Origin: Chloroflexota bacterium
Lineage (GTDB): Bacteria > Chloroflexota > Limnocylindria > Limnocylindrales > Limnocylindraceae
Reading direction: 5' to 3'
Assembly: GCA_003476885.1 (NCBI GenBank)
Contig: DMUR01000043.1
Span: 9,358-14,714, forward strand
Length of the DNA stretch: 5,357 bases
The translations under genes were made by a program, and so were the position numbers. The notes below the pieces were generated by a model. That model was not told where the DNA came from. It saw only the letters and a program-made list of their open reading frames with translations, and searched no databases. Of this stretch, positions 1 through 5,357 are shown in pieces. The stretch's first letter is position 1. Each line of letters opens with the position of its first letter.

Positions 1-662
1 GAGAGTCGATCGCCAATTGAAACCTTCAAGCCAACCGGCGCGAGCGCAAGGTCGGCGAGTGGACGTCGACGCAGTGCAATGCGAGCCGCAGCACGGACGA
101 GTCGCTTCGGGTCAGAGATAACGGGGGTCAGCGGCTCCAGGAGTACTGGCTTCGGCTGCGGGAGGAGGCGGGTTGGCTGCTCACGCTGCCAGAGCGGCGA
201 CTGCAGTCGCTCGCCGAGCAGTCGAGCGGCATCACGGAAGACCCGGTAGCGAAGGAGTCGTGCACGCAGATCCACCGCCTCATCAACATCATCAAGGTCG
301 TGTGCATCAAGCCCTTGGTGAACGATCGGCCGTGGAAGAAGTGCCCGACTCTTGAGAACGATGAGCTGCGCAGCGACCGAAACGAATGCGGAGAGCGTTT
401 CCAAGCGGTCGTCAGGGATCTCCGCGAAGAAGCGGAGGAACTCATCGGCAAAGGGTGCGAGTGGGACGCGGCAGACGTCAAGCTCGTCACGCTCAATGAG
501 TGCAAGAAGGAGGCCGTAGGGTCCACTGAACTCTCCGAGCGCCACATAGGAGCGGGAGCGACCGAAGAGCCCCCCCTGCTCGCGCCGGAAGACGACACCT
601 TCAATGTCAACGGCGGCAGGATCCGGAAGCTCAAACCCCTCTGCCAGTACCGATCGACTCAT
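1..662 (-). CDS. scpA: Segregation and condensation protein A (kleisin), 3' end outside window
   Basis: ScpA is the kleisin subunit that bridges the SMC heads with ScpB in the bacterial condensin, acting on the nucleoid in chromosome compaction and segregation. I translated 220 codons from the ATG at 662 to the left edge with no stop. Seen: EFSGPYGLLLALIERDELDV at residues 44-63 (family pattern FEGPLDLLLxLIxxxxLDI), VPLAPFADEFLRFF at 66-79, then VAAQLIVLKSRALLPRP at about 96-112 (family A-x-L-x-x-x-K-S-R-x-L-L-P), an acidic linker, and LRARLLRYRVFRDAARLL at about 135-152 (family ERLLEYRxFKxAA). The visible end (LKVSIGDRL) looks like the start of the C-terminal winged helix, so perhaps 30-60 residues are missing. 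The start is backed by a strong Shine-Dalgarno sequence and an in-frame TAA at 683-681. The N-terminus is about 35 residues longer than usual before the kleisin motif. scpB would be expected next, beyond the left edge. Confidence 0.9.
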   Translation of the reverse strand, partial: MSRSVLAEGFELPDPAAVDIEGVVFRREQGGLFGRSRSYVALGEFSGPYGLLLALIERDELDVCRVPLAPFADEFLRFFAEIPDDRLETLSAFVSVAAQLIVLKSRALLPRPIVHQGLDAHDLDDVDEAVDLRARLLRYRVFRDAARLLGERLQSPLWQREQPTRLLPQPKPVLLEPLTPVISDPKRLVRAAARIALRRRPLADLALAPVGLKVSIGDRL

Positions 663-734
663 CTCACGCCCCTTCCTGACTTACGCCCAAGGATACGCTC
701 CTCGCGCCACTCGCGGGGCGCACCGTCCGGCGGT
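663..734 (-). other. Intergenic gap between the M50 protease gene and scpA, with two small hairpins
   Basis: This 72-nt gap is the longest in the window. On the minus strand it begins, right after the protease stop codon, with a short inverted repeat ACCG-5 nt-CGGT (734-722). A second follows, GCGCC-8 nt-GGCGC (721-704), and then the scpA ribosome binding site. Neither stem is followed by a T-run, so this does not meet the usual criteria for an intrinsic terminator. It could be an RNA stabiliser or processing site, or chance in GC-rich DNA. I see no convincing -10/-35 pair. Confidence 0.4.
669..677 (-). promoter_or_regulatory. Shine-Dalgarno of scpA
   Basis: Read on the minus strand, AGGAAGGGG lies 6 nt upstream of the ATG at 662-660. 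It is the clearest ribosome binding site in the window and decides the scpA start over later in-frame candidates such as the GTG at residue 40, which has no such sequence. It lies in the only gap over 50 nt in the window, so scpA may be translated independently rather than by coupling to the upstream gene. Confidence 0.7.
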
Positions 735-1376
735 TCATCCCGACCCAAGCAACACCTGCGTTAACCCGAAGCTCAGATCTCCTAGTAGCGAGCCGAGCGG
801 GGTGAAGAAGAGCAGGACGATCACCACGGGGAAGGCGAACCGTGAGGAAGTTAACCCTTCAACCGTGTCAGCAAGGCGGGGTGAGACAAGGGCGAGAACT
901 CCGGTGAGGAGCGCCCGACCGTCAAAGGGCGGAATCGGAAGCAGGTTCAGAAAGAGAAGCGCAGCGTTGAAGTAGGTGAAGTAGACGATCAACACTCCAA
1001 CTGGATCTGTCGCTGGGGGGCTACCAATCAGCCGGTAAAGTACCGCCGCGACGACCGCGAGGAGCAGATTACTCAGCGGGCCTGCAACGGCGACGATCGC
1101 CCAGCCAAGACTCCCCCCTCGTAGGCTCTGCGCCATGACGGGGGTTGGCTTCGCCCAGCCAATCATTCCTCCGCCAGAGAGTGCAGACAAGAGAAGAAGG
1201 CCAGCTCCGAGCGGGTCAATGTGGCGCCGCGGATCCAAGGAGACGCGTCCGAGTGCCCGCGCATGTCCATCGCCAAGTCTCCACGCCGCAGTGGCGTGTG
1301 CCGCCTCATGCACTGGAAAGCTGATCAGGAGCAGGAGGAGCGCAGCAACGAGTGGGGCGAACGTCACTGCATCCAT
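735..1376 (-). CDS. Site-2 protease family (M50) intramembrane zinc metalloprotease
   Basis: Seen: a 213-residue, mostly hydrophobic protein with the zinc motif HEAAH (H23, E24, H27) inside the first membrane segment (about 8-34). It also has RVSLDPRRHIDPLG at 44-57, GWAKPTPV at 73-80, AGPLSNLLLA at 98-107 in a membrane segment, and NLLPIPPFDG at 144-153, whose D152 is the expected third zinc ligand. A last hydrophobic stretch spans about 180-210. These are the hallmarks of the short, PDZ-less bacterial M50 group related to site-2 proteases, at its usual length of about 200-230 residues. Such enzymes cut transmembrane substrates within the inner membrane; the substrate here is unknown. It starts 17 nt after the xerD stop with no obvious Shine-Dalgarno sequence, so translation may depend on coupling. 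This group is often found beside scpA/scpB or trpS in several phyla, but a functional link is not established. The family call is firm; the physiological role is open. Confidence 0.93.
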   Translation of the reverse strand: MDAVTFAPLVAALLLLLISFPVHEAAHATAAWRLGDGHARALGRVSLDPRRHIDPLGAGLLLLSALSGGGMIGWAKPTPVMAQSLRGGSLGWAIVAVAGPLSNLLLAVVAAVLYRLIGSPPATDPVGVLIVYFTYFNAALLFLNLLPIPPFDGRALLTGVLALVSPRLADTVEGLTSSRFAFPVVIVLLFFTPLGSLLGDLSFGLTQVLLGSG

Positions 1377-1393
1377 TGCTGAATGGTAGCCGC

Positions 1394-2335
1394 TTACGCT
1401 CGAGGATGCGCCCGTTTGTACGCATCGCGCACATGACTTCCGAGCAGGTGCGTGTACAGCTGCGTGGTGGAGATGTCAGCGTGGCCGAGCAGCTCCTGCA
1501 CCACCCGTAGATCCGCACCACCATCAAGGAGGTGTGTCGCGAAGGAGTGGCGGAGCGTATGTGGGTGGATCTCCGTGCCGAGTCCCGCGCGGTTCGCCGC
1601 ATCGCGAATCACGCTCCACGCCGACTCGCGTCGCAGGCGCACGCCACCCTGCGCAAGAAAGAGCGCGCTCGGCTCTACCGCGGCTCGACTACGTCGCGCG
1701 CTCGCCTCCGCGTGAACCGTGCGACCGTTGTCGCGGTACGCTCTAATCGCATCAACCGCTGGCTCGCCGATCGGCACCACACGCTCACGCCGACCCTTCC
1801 CAAAGAGACGCACGCTCCCCTCCTCAAGATCCACGCCATCAAGATCCAGAGCAACAATCTCGCTCACGCGCCCCCCCGACCCGTAGAGCGCCTCACCGAG
1901 TGCGTGGGCTCGCTGTGCATCAGCGCGCGCAAGATCGCCGTCACCCTGCTCGGTTGCAAGCTCGCGGAGCAGGCGCTCCACGTCGTCCAGGCGAAGCACC
2001 GCAGGAAGGTTGCGACGCGTACGCGGGAGATCAATCTCCGCGCTGATTGATCGAGTCAACTCCCCCTCGCCTTCCGCGAATCTGTAGAGCACGCGGAGCG
2101 CGGCGGCGCGGCGGCGCGTGGTTGAAACAGCGACGTTCGCCCCCGCAAGCCACGCCTGGGCCGCCTTCGCGTCGCTGCGCCAGGCATCACCCGGACCGAG
2201 TGAAGCGGCGAAGGATCGATAGTCACCGCGATACGCGTCAAGCGTGCGCGGAGAGAGGTTGCGCTCGACGCTCAGGTAGATGAGACACGATTCAATGATG
2301 CGATCGAGTGGGCTCACGGCGAGTCCACCGCTCAT
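1394..2335 (-). CDS. xerD: Tyrosine site-specific recombinase XerC/XerD family
   Basis: This enzyme resolves chromosome dimers by strand exchange at dif near the replication terminus. The 313 residues are slightly longer than the usual 295-305. An N-terminal SAM-like core-binding domain (about 9-92; LSVERNLSPRTLDAYRGD at 21-38) precedes the catalytic domain. All catalytic residues are present: R156 (in YGSGGRVSEI), K180 (in LFGKGRRERVVPI), H259 and R262 (in HPHTLRHSFATHLL), H285 (in LLGHADISTTQLYTHL) and the nucleophile Y294. The extra length is an Arg/Ala-rich insert at about 203-222 between the K180 beta-hairpin and the ALFL strand. The start codon overlaps the recN stop (ATGA), implying translational coupling. 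The motif LGHADISTTQLYTHL is closer to XerD than XerC, and the chromosomal housekeeping context argues against a phage or integron integrase. Whether the genome has a second Xer cannot be told from this window. Confidence 0.92.
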   Translation of the reverse strand: MSGGLAVSPLDRIIESCLIYLSVERNLSPRTLDAYRGDYRSFAASLGPGDAWRSDAKAAQAWLAGANVAVSTTRRRAAALRVLYRFAEGEGELTRSISAEIDLPRTRRNLPAVLRLDDVERLLRELATEQGDGDLARADAQRAHALGEALYGSGGRVSEIVALDLDGVDLEEGSVRLFGKGRRERVVPIGEPAVDAIRAYRDNGRTVHAEASARRSRAAVEPSALFLAQGGVRLRRESAWSVIRDAANRAGLGTEIHPHTLRHSFATHLLDGGADLRVVQELLGHADISTTQLYTHLLGSHVRDAYKRAHPRA

Positions 2336-4026
2336 GATCCGCTCTGGCCCGCCTTTGCCAGGAGCTCCCGTGCCGCAGCCTCTGCGCCACTCCCTGCAGC
2401 GTCGCCGGCGAGCATTGACGCGAGCTCGCGCATCCGTTCGTCGCCGGTAAGGCGACGCACCTCCGTGATCGTGCGTCCCCCCTCCTCACGCTTGCGCACC
2501 TGCAGGTGCACGTCCGCCTGCGCCGCAACCTGTGGGAGATGCGTCACGCAAAGCACCTGGTGCTGCGTGGCGATTCGCTTCAGGCTCTTGCCGAGCGTCT
2601 CTCCAGCGCGCCCTCCGAGCCCTGCATCAATCTCATCAAAGACCAGCGTCCGACTTTCGCTCGCATCGCTGAGTGCCTCCTCGAGTGCGAGTGAGACTCG
2701 GCTCAGCTCACCGCCAGATGCGATCTTCGCAATCGGCGCCGCGGGCTCTCCAGCATTCGGCGCGAAGAGGTACTCCACGTCGTCCCCACCACTGCGATCC
2801 ACGAGGCAGGAAGCCCCTTCAACCAGCGGGTCGTCTTCGCCACCGGCTCGGGGTGTGACAGAGATCTCGAACGTTGGTGGGAGTGCGAGCGACTCAAGGG
2901 CACGGTTCACCGCCTTACAGAGTCGTCCGGCTCCGGCCACTCGCGCGCCCCGCAACTGCGCCGCGAGCACTCCAATCTGCTCCGCAAGCGCGGTTCGTTC
3001 CTTCAGGATTTGACCCTGCCGCTCCGTGGCTCCTTCTAGACGTGCAACCTCGCGCTCAGCGCGTTCGAGGGCATCCGCGAGGCCCGCCTCATCGGTGCGG
3101 AAGCGTCGCTCCAGCGAAAGGATCAACCCAAGTCGCTCCTCAATCTCAGCAACCGGACGACTCAACGCCTCACCTACCTCGCCGCGCGCAGCATCACGAG
3201 CGAGATCGTCAATCTCTACCGCGAGCGCGCTAATGCGCTCCGCAAGTGATGCGCTCCCGGAATCAAGTTTGAGCAGCTCACGTGCGCTCCTATCAAGAAG
3301 TCGAGAACGCGCACGGAGGCTCTCATCATCCGCGTCCAGGAGTGCCAGGATCTCTGCGCGGAGCCCGTCGATCCGATCACTACTCGTGGCGCGACGCAGC
3401 TCCTCACGGAGCCGCTCCCCCTCCCCAGGCTCGATCGCGGCACCCCGAAGGTCATCTCGCTCCGCACGTGCAATCAGCAGCAGTGCCTCACGTCGGGCGT
3501 CACCGCCGCCGAGTTCCTCAAACTCCACCTGCAAGCGTTCACGCTGCTCAACCAACGCGCCGATCTTCTCTCTCGTTTCGAGGGTCTCTGACCAGCGATC
3601 AAGAAGATCCCGCTGGCGTCCCCGGTCCCCTAGGCGCTGTTGATCATGCTGCCCATGGATCTCAATCCGCGGCGCTACCTCCGCAGTGAGCGCCGCGATT
3701 GTCACCAGCTCGTCGTTGATGCGCGCAATGGAGCGCCCTTCGCTGTGCACCTCTCGGACAACGATCTGTTCCGCTCCATCCGCGCTCAGCAGGAGGTCCA
3801 CGCGGAGCTTCGCCTCGCCGCTTCGGATTGCATCAGTATCGGCACGCGCACCGCGGGCGAGCGCGAGCGCGTCAACGATGAGGCTCTTCCCCGCGCCAGT
3901 CTCGCCGGTCAGAACGGTGAGCCCGGCACCAAGTTCAACGCGGACAGCGTCAATGATTGCGAGCCCAGAGACACCGAGCTCAATGATGCGCGAGCCGTTC
4001 GCGGGGGTGCGCTTCGCGGCGCTCAC
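2332..4026 (-). CDS. recN: DNA repair ATPase RecN (SMC-like)
   Basis: RecN is a cytosolic SMC-like ATPase recruited to DNA double-strand breaks to promote recombinational repair. The 564-residue length is normal (about 550-590). Seen in order: Walker A GETGAGKS (41-48), the GRSIARIND strand (97-105), the Q-loop region IEIHGQHDQQ (121-130), a long Glu/Arg/Leu-rich coiled coil (about 140-360) that appears to be in two arms, the ABC signature ASGGELSRVSLAL (436-448), Walker B TLVFDEIDAGLGG (460-472; D464, E465), and the switch VTHLPQVAAQAD (494-505). The HGQHDQQ and FDEIDAGLGG sequences distinguish RecN from SMC, RecF and SbcC. The start is GTG at 4026, overlapping the nadK stop by 4 nt (GTGA). 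The AAGGTGG upstream (4046-4040) is a Shine-Dalgarno candidate but lies about 13 nt away, with a small hairpin between. The gene is intact, with no frameshift. Confidence 0.97.
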   Translation of the reverse strand: MSAAKRTPANGSRIIELGVSGLAIIDAVRVELGAGLTVLTGETGAGKSLIVDALALARGARADTDAIRSGEAKLRVDLLLSADGAEQIVVREVHSEGRSIARINDELVTIAALTAEVAPRIEIHGQHDQQRLGDRGRQRDLLDRWSETLETREKIGALVEQRERLQVEFEELGGGDARREALLLIARAERDDLRGAAIEPGEGERLREELRRATSSDRIDGLRAEILALLDADDESLRARSRLLDRSARELLKLDSGSASLAERISALAVEIDDLARDAARGEVGEALSRPVAEIEERLGLILSLERRFRTDEAGLADALERAEREVARLEGATERQGQILKERTALAEQIGVLAAQLRGARVAGAGRLCKAVNRALESLALPPTFEISVTPRAGGEDDPLVEGASCLVDRSGGDDVEYLFAPNAGEPAAPIAKIASGGELSRVSLALEEALSDASESRTLVFDEIDAGLGGRAGETLGKSLKRIATQHQVLCVTHLPQVAAQADVHLQVRKREEGGRTITEVRRLTGDERMRELASMLAGDAAGSGAEAAARELLAKAGQSGS

Positions 4027-4856
4027 CGTGGAAGGAGATCCACCTTCTGGCGCACAAGGTCCCAGAAGGGGGCGAGGCCATGAAGTTCAGCAAAACGAAT
4101 TGGGAGTGGCGCGGCCGAAACTCGCACTCGATCACCGGTGGCGAGCGGCTCGTCGATCCATCCGTCAATTGAGATAACCGCCTCTTCGCCGTCAACGACC
4201 GTGCAGATGACTACCTGGTCGGCGGAGACCACCACTGATCGAAGTGTGGCGAGATAGGCAGCGATTGGGGTCACGATGATGTTCCGGCTCACCGGGTCAA
4301 GGATCGGTCCGCCGGCGGAGAAGGAGTACCCAGTGGATCCAGTTGGTGATGAAACCACCACCCCATCTGCAATGTAGGTGGCAAGGTGGCTCTCTCCGAT
4401 CGCAACATCCAAGCGAACCACGCGCGGAAGACGCCCACGCGCGACCACCACATCATTGAGTGCGGTAAAGGTGCGCTCCCCACCGTCGGCGCGTTGCACG
4501 GTTGCACGAAGCGCCATTCGCTCCTGCGCGCTCCACTTCCCCTCACTGAACGCCTCAAGGGCGCTCGCGAGCTGGAAGCTCTCCGAGCGGGCGAGGAAGC
4601 CGATCTTGCCGAGGTTGATACCGAGGAGTGGAACGCTCTGCTCGGCCACGGCGGCGGCGGCGCGGAGGAAGGTGCCGTCTCCACCGAGGGAGAAGAGCAC
4701 TTCGCTGCCTGGGAGAGCCGCCGCGATGTTTTCGCGCTCCTCGGCTGCGAACCCCCAGTGTTCGATGCCGCGCGCGGCGCACCAACCTGCCGCCTCGTCC
4801 CACGCTTCAAGGGCAAGGTCGTTGGTTGGGTTGTAGACGAATCCGTAGCGGCGCAT
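4023..4856 (-). CDS. nadK: NAD(+) kinase
   Basis: NadK phosphorylates NAD to NADP in the cytosol, setting the NADPH pool. The protein has 277 residues from the chosen ATG. Seen: the N-terminal strand YGFVYNP (4-10), the GGDGT motif (58-62) with catalytic D60, GINLGKIGFLA (79-89), the ND pair at 134-135, DGVVVSSPTGSTGYSFSAGG (164-183), and IDGW (230-233) in the C-terminal beta domain. I chose the start at 4856 because YGFVYNP right after it matches the family N-terminus. The frame stays open to an ATG at 4967, but that would overlap dxs by 62 nt and add a Ser/Arg/Ala-rich, unconserved leader. No clear Shine-Dalgarno precedes 4856. An oddity is TPIAAYLATLRS (196-207), where many homologues have TPxxPHxLxxRS/P: the His position is Tyr. 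The gene lies 49 nt after dxs and overlaps recN by 4 nt; nadK-recN adjacency is widely conserved. Confidence 0.96.
   Translation of the reverse strand: MRRYGFVYNPTNDLALEAWDEAAGWCAARGIEHWGFAAEERENIAAALPGSEVLFSLGGDGTFLRAAAAVAEQSVPLLGINLGKIGFLARSESFQLASALEAFSEGKWSAQERMALRATVQRADGGERTFTALNDVVVARGRLPRVVRLDVAIGESHLATYIADGVVVSSPTGSTGYSFSAGGPILDPVSRNIIVTPIAAYLATLRSVVVSADQVVICTVVDGEEAVISIDGWIDEPLATGDRVRVSAAPLPIRFAELHGLAPFWDLVRQKVDLLPR
4028..4043 (-). repeat. Short inverted repeat just upstream of the recN start
   Basis: On the minus strand, GTGGA-TCTCCT-TCCAC forms a perfect 5-bp stem with a 6-nt loop, ending 1 nt before the recN GTG codon. It lies within the last codons of nadK, between the possible Shine-Dalgarno (4046-4040, which it partly includes) and the recN start. 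It could tune translational coupling of recN to nadK, but a 5-bp stem can arise by chance. Confidence 0.35.
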
Positions 4857-4905
4857 AGTCGCATCATCGCATACGGCCACACTCGGGTGGCGTACCGCAC
4901 GATGG

Positions 4906-5357
4906 CTAGCTTGGGCGGCGCGCCTCCCAGACAGCACGGATCTGGCGCTCGATCCCCGCCTCATCAATCCCGATCAGCGTGCGTAGATCGCTCACACTTC
5001 CGTGGTCAACAAATGCTCCCGCCGGGATGCCAATGCTAAGGATCGTGGCGCGGACGGGCTGGCCAGTTGCCGCCTGATCCGCCGCGAGCGATTCAACGAC
5101 GGCCCCACCGAAGCCCCCAGCAGCGACGCTCTCCTCCAGGGTGACAATCAGCGTTGTAGACCGCCCAAGGCGACGATAGAGCTCGTCATCGATCGGACTT
5201 GCCCAGATCGCATTGACCACGCCGACCGAGAGTCCGCTACTGCGGAGTCGCTCTGCAACGCGCATGCCGCGCTGCACAATCGGGCCGAATCCGACGATGA
5301 CGATATCGGTCCCCTCAGCGAGCGTCTCTGCCTTACCAACAGGGATCGGCTTCGGAT
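4906..5357 (-). CDS. dxs: 1-deoxy-D-xylulose-5-phosphate synthase, C-terminal part (5' end outside window)
   Basis: DXS condenses pyruvate and glyceraldehyde 3-phosphate with thiamine diphosphate, the first step of the MEP isoprenoid pathway. Only the last 149 codons are in the window; the frame is open to the right edge and stops at TAG (4908-4906). This is the transketolase C-terminal domain. Near the edge the translation reads PKPIPVGKAETLAEGTDIVI, then VGFGPIV, followed by ASPIDDELYRRLGRS, TLIVTLEESVAAGGFGGAVV, SIGIPAGAFVDHGS and LIGIDEAGIERQI. The GIPxxFVDHGS and GGFGxAV patterns fit DXS better than the E1-beta subunit of pyruvate dehydrogenase or transketolase. The thiamine-binding and pyrimidine-binding domains would lie to the right. 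A GTG at 5277 is an internal codon of this frame, not a start. The gene is followed after 49 nt by nadK, without the tlyA gene often found between them. Confidence 0.9.
   Translation of the reverse strand, partial: PKPIPVGKAETLAEGTDIVIVGFGPIVQRGMRVAERLRSSGLSVGVVNAIWASPIDDELYRRLGRSTTLIVTLEESVAAGGFGGAVVESLAADQAATGQPVRATILSIGIPAGAFVDHGSVSDLRTLIGIDEAGIERQIRAVWEARRPS

Noticed and set aside
128..634. Closed 168-codon ORF on the minus strand in the left region
   Set aside because: It is Ser/Arg-rich with no recognisable motif and overlaps the scpA frame, which shows kleisin motifs over its whole length.
704..734. Intrinsic terminator after the protease gene
   Set aside because: The stems are only 4-5 bp and are not followed by a T-run in the direction of transcription.
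300..764. 154-codon plus-strand ORF
   Set aside because: It is antisense to scpA and runs into the end of the protease gene; it has no family-like motif and its composition fits a shadow frame of GC-rich coding DNA.
1394..2335. Phage or integron integrase marking a mobile element
   Set aside because: The gene is embedded by a 4-nt overlap in a housekeeping operon, has Xer-type motifs, and no attachment site, tRNA or other mobile gene is visible.
3026..3643. 205-codon plus-strand ORF
   Set aside because: It is almost entirely Ser/Arg/Ala, the mirror of the Glu/Leu/Arg-rich RecN coiled coil.
4857..4967. Longer nadK starting at 4967
   Set aside because: It would add 37 low-complexity residues and overlap dxs by 62 nt, while the ATG at 4856 places the family's first strand right at the N-terminus.
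4386..5039. 217-codon plus-strand ORF, the longest on that strand
   Set aside because: It lies opposite nadK and the end of dxs, both of which have clear motifs; its own sequence has no domain-like pattern.
5275..5277. GTG as the start of a separate 123-codon gene at the right edge
   Set aside because: The same frame is open to the window edge and the upstream residues continue the DXS C-terminal domain, so this is an internal valine.

Overview
The window reads as one stretch of an ordinary, compact bacterial chromosome. It is GC-rich by eye, and every gene I can support lies on the minus strand. In transcription order (right to left) they are: the 3' end of dxs, nadK, recN, xerD, an M50 site-2-type membrane protease gene, and the 5' part of scpA, which runs off the left edge. 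Coding density is very high. nadK/recN and recN/xerD overlap by 4 nt (GTGA and ATGA), xerD is 17 nt from the protease gene, and the only larger gaps are 49 nt (dxs-nadK) and 72 nt (protease-scpA). There is no gene-free stretch over 300 bases, and I see no mobile element, CRISPR array, tRNA or rRNA.

Right part (about 4020-5357): the last 149 codons of 1-deoxy-D-xylulose-5-phosphate synthase, then NAD kinase. Middle (about 1394-4026): RecN, the SMC-like DNA-repair ATPase, then a tyrosine recombinase of the XerC/XerD type with the full catalytic set. Left part (1-1376): a small five-helix-type M50 metalloprotease and the kleisin ScpA. ScpA fills bases 1-662. It has no stop inside the window, so it is easily missed by a search for closed ORFs; I found it by translating the minus strand codon by codon.

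The functional theme is metabolic precursor and cofactor supply (isoprenoids, NADP) followed by chromosome maintenance (break repair, dimer resolution, condensation). The dxs-(tlyA)-nadK-recN block and the xerD-...-scpA-(scpB) block are both known conserved neighbourhoods in Gram-positive and related phyla. Here they are joined, tlyA is absent, and a membrane protease sits between xerD and scpA. The gene content, GC-rich base use and order suggest a Chloroflexota- or Actinomycetota-like lineage, possibly an uncultured one. That is an inference from gene order and motif style, not from a phylogenetic marker.

I found no convincing new biological system. The points worth a second look are an apparent N-terminal extension of ScpA, a His-to-Tyr change in a conserved NAD kinase motif, a hairpin just upstream of the recN start, the missing tlyA, and the conserved-looking placement of the protease next to scpA.
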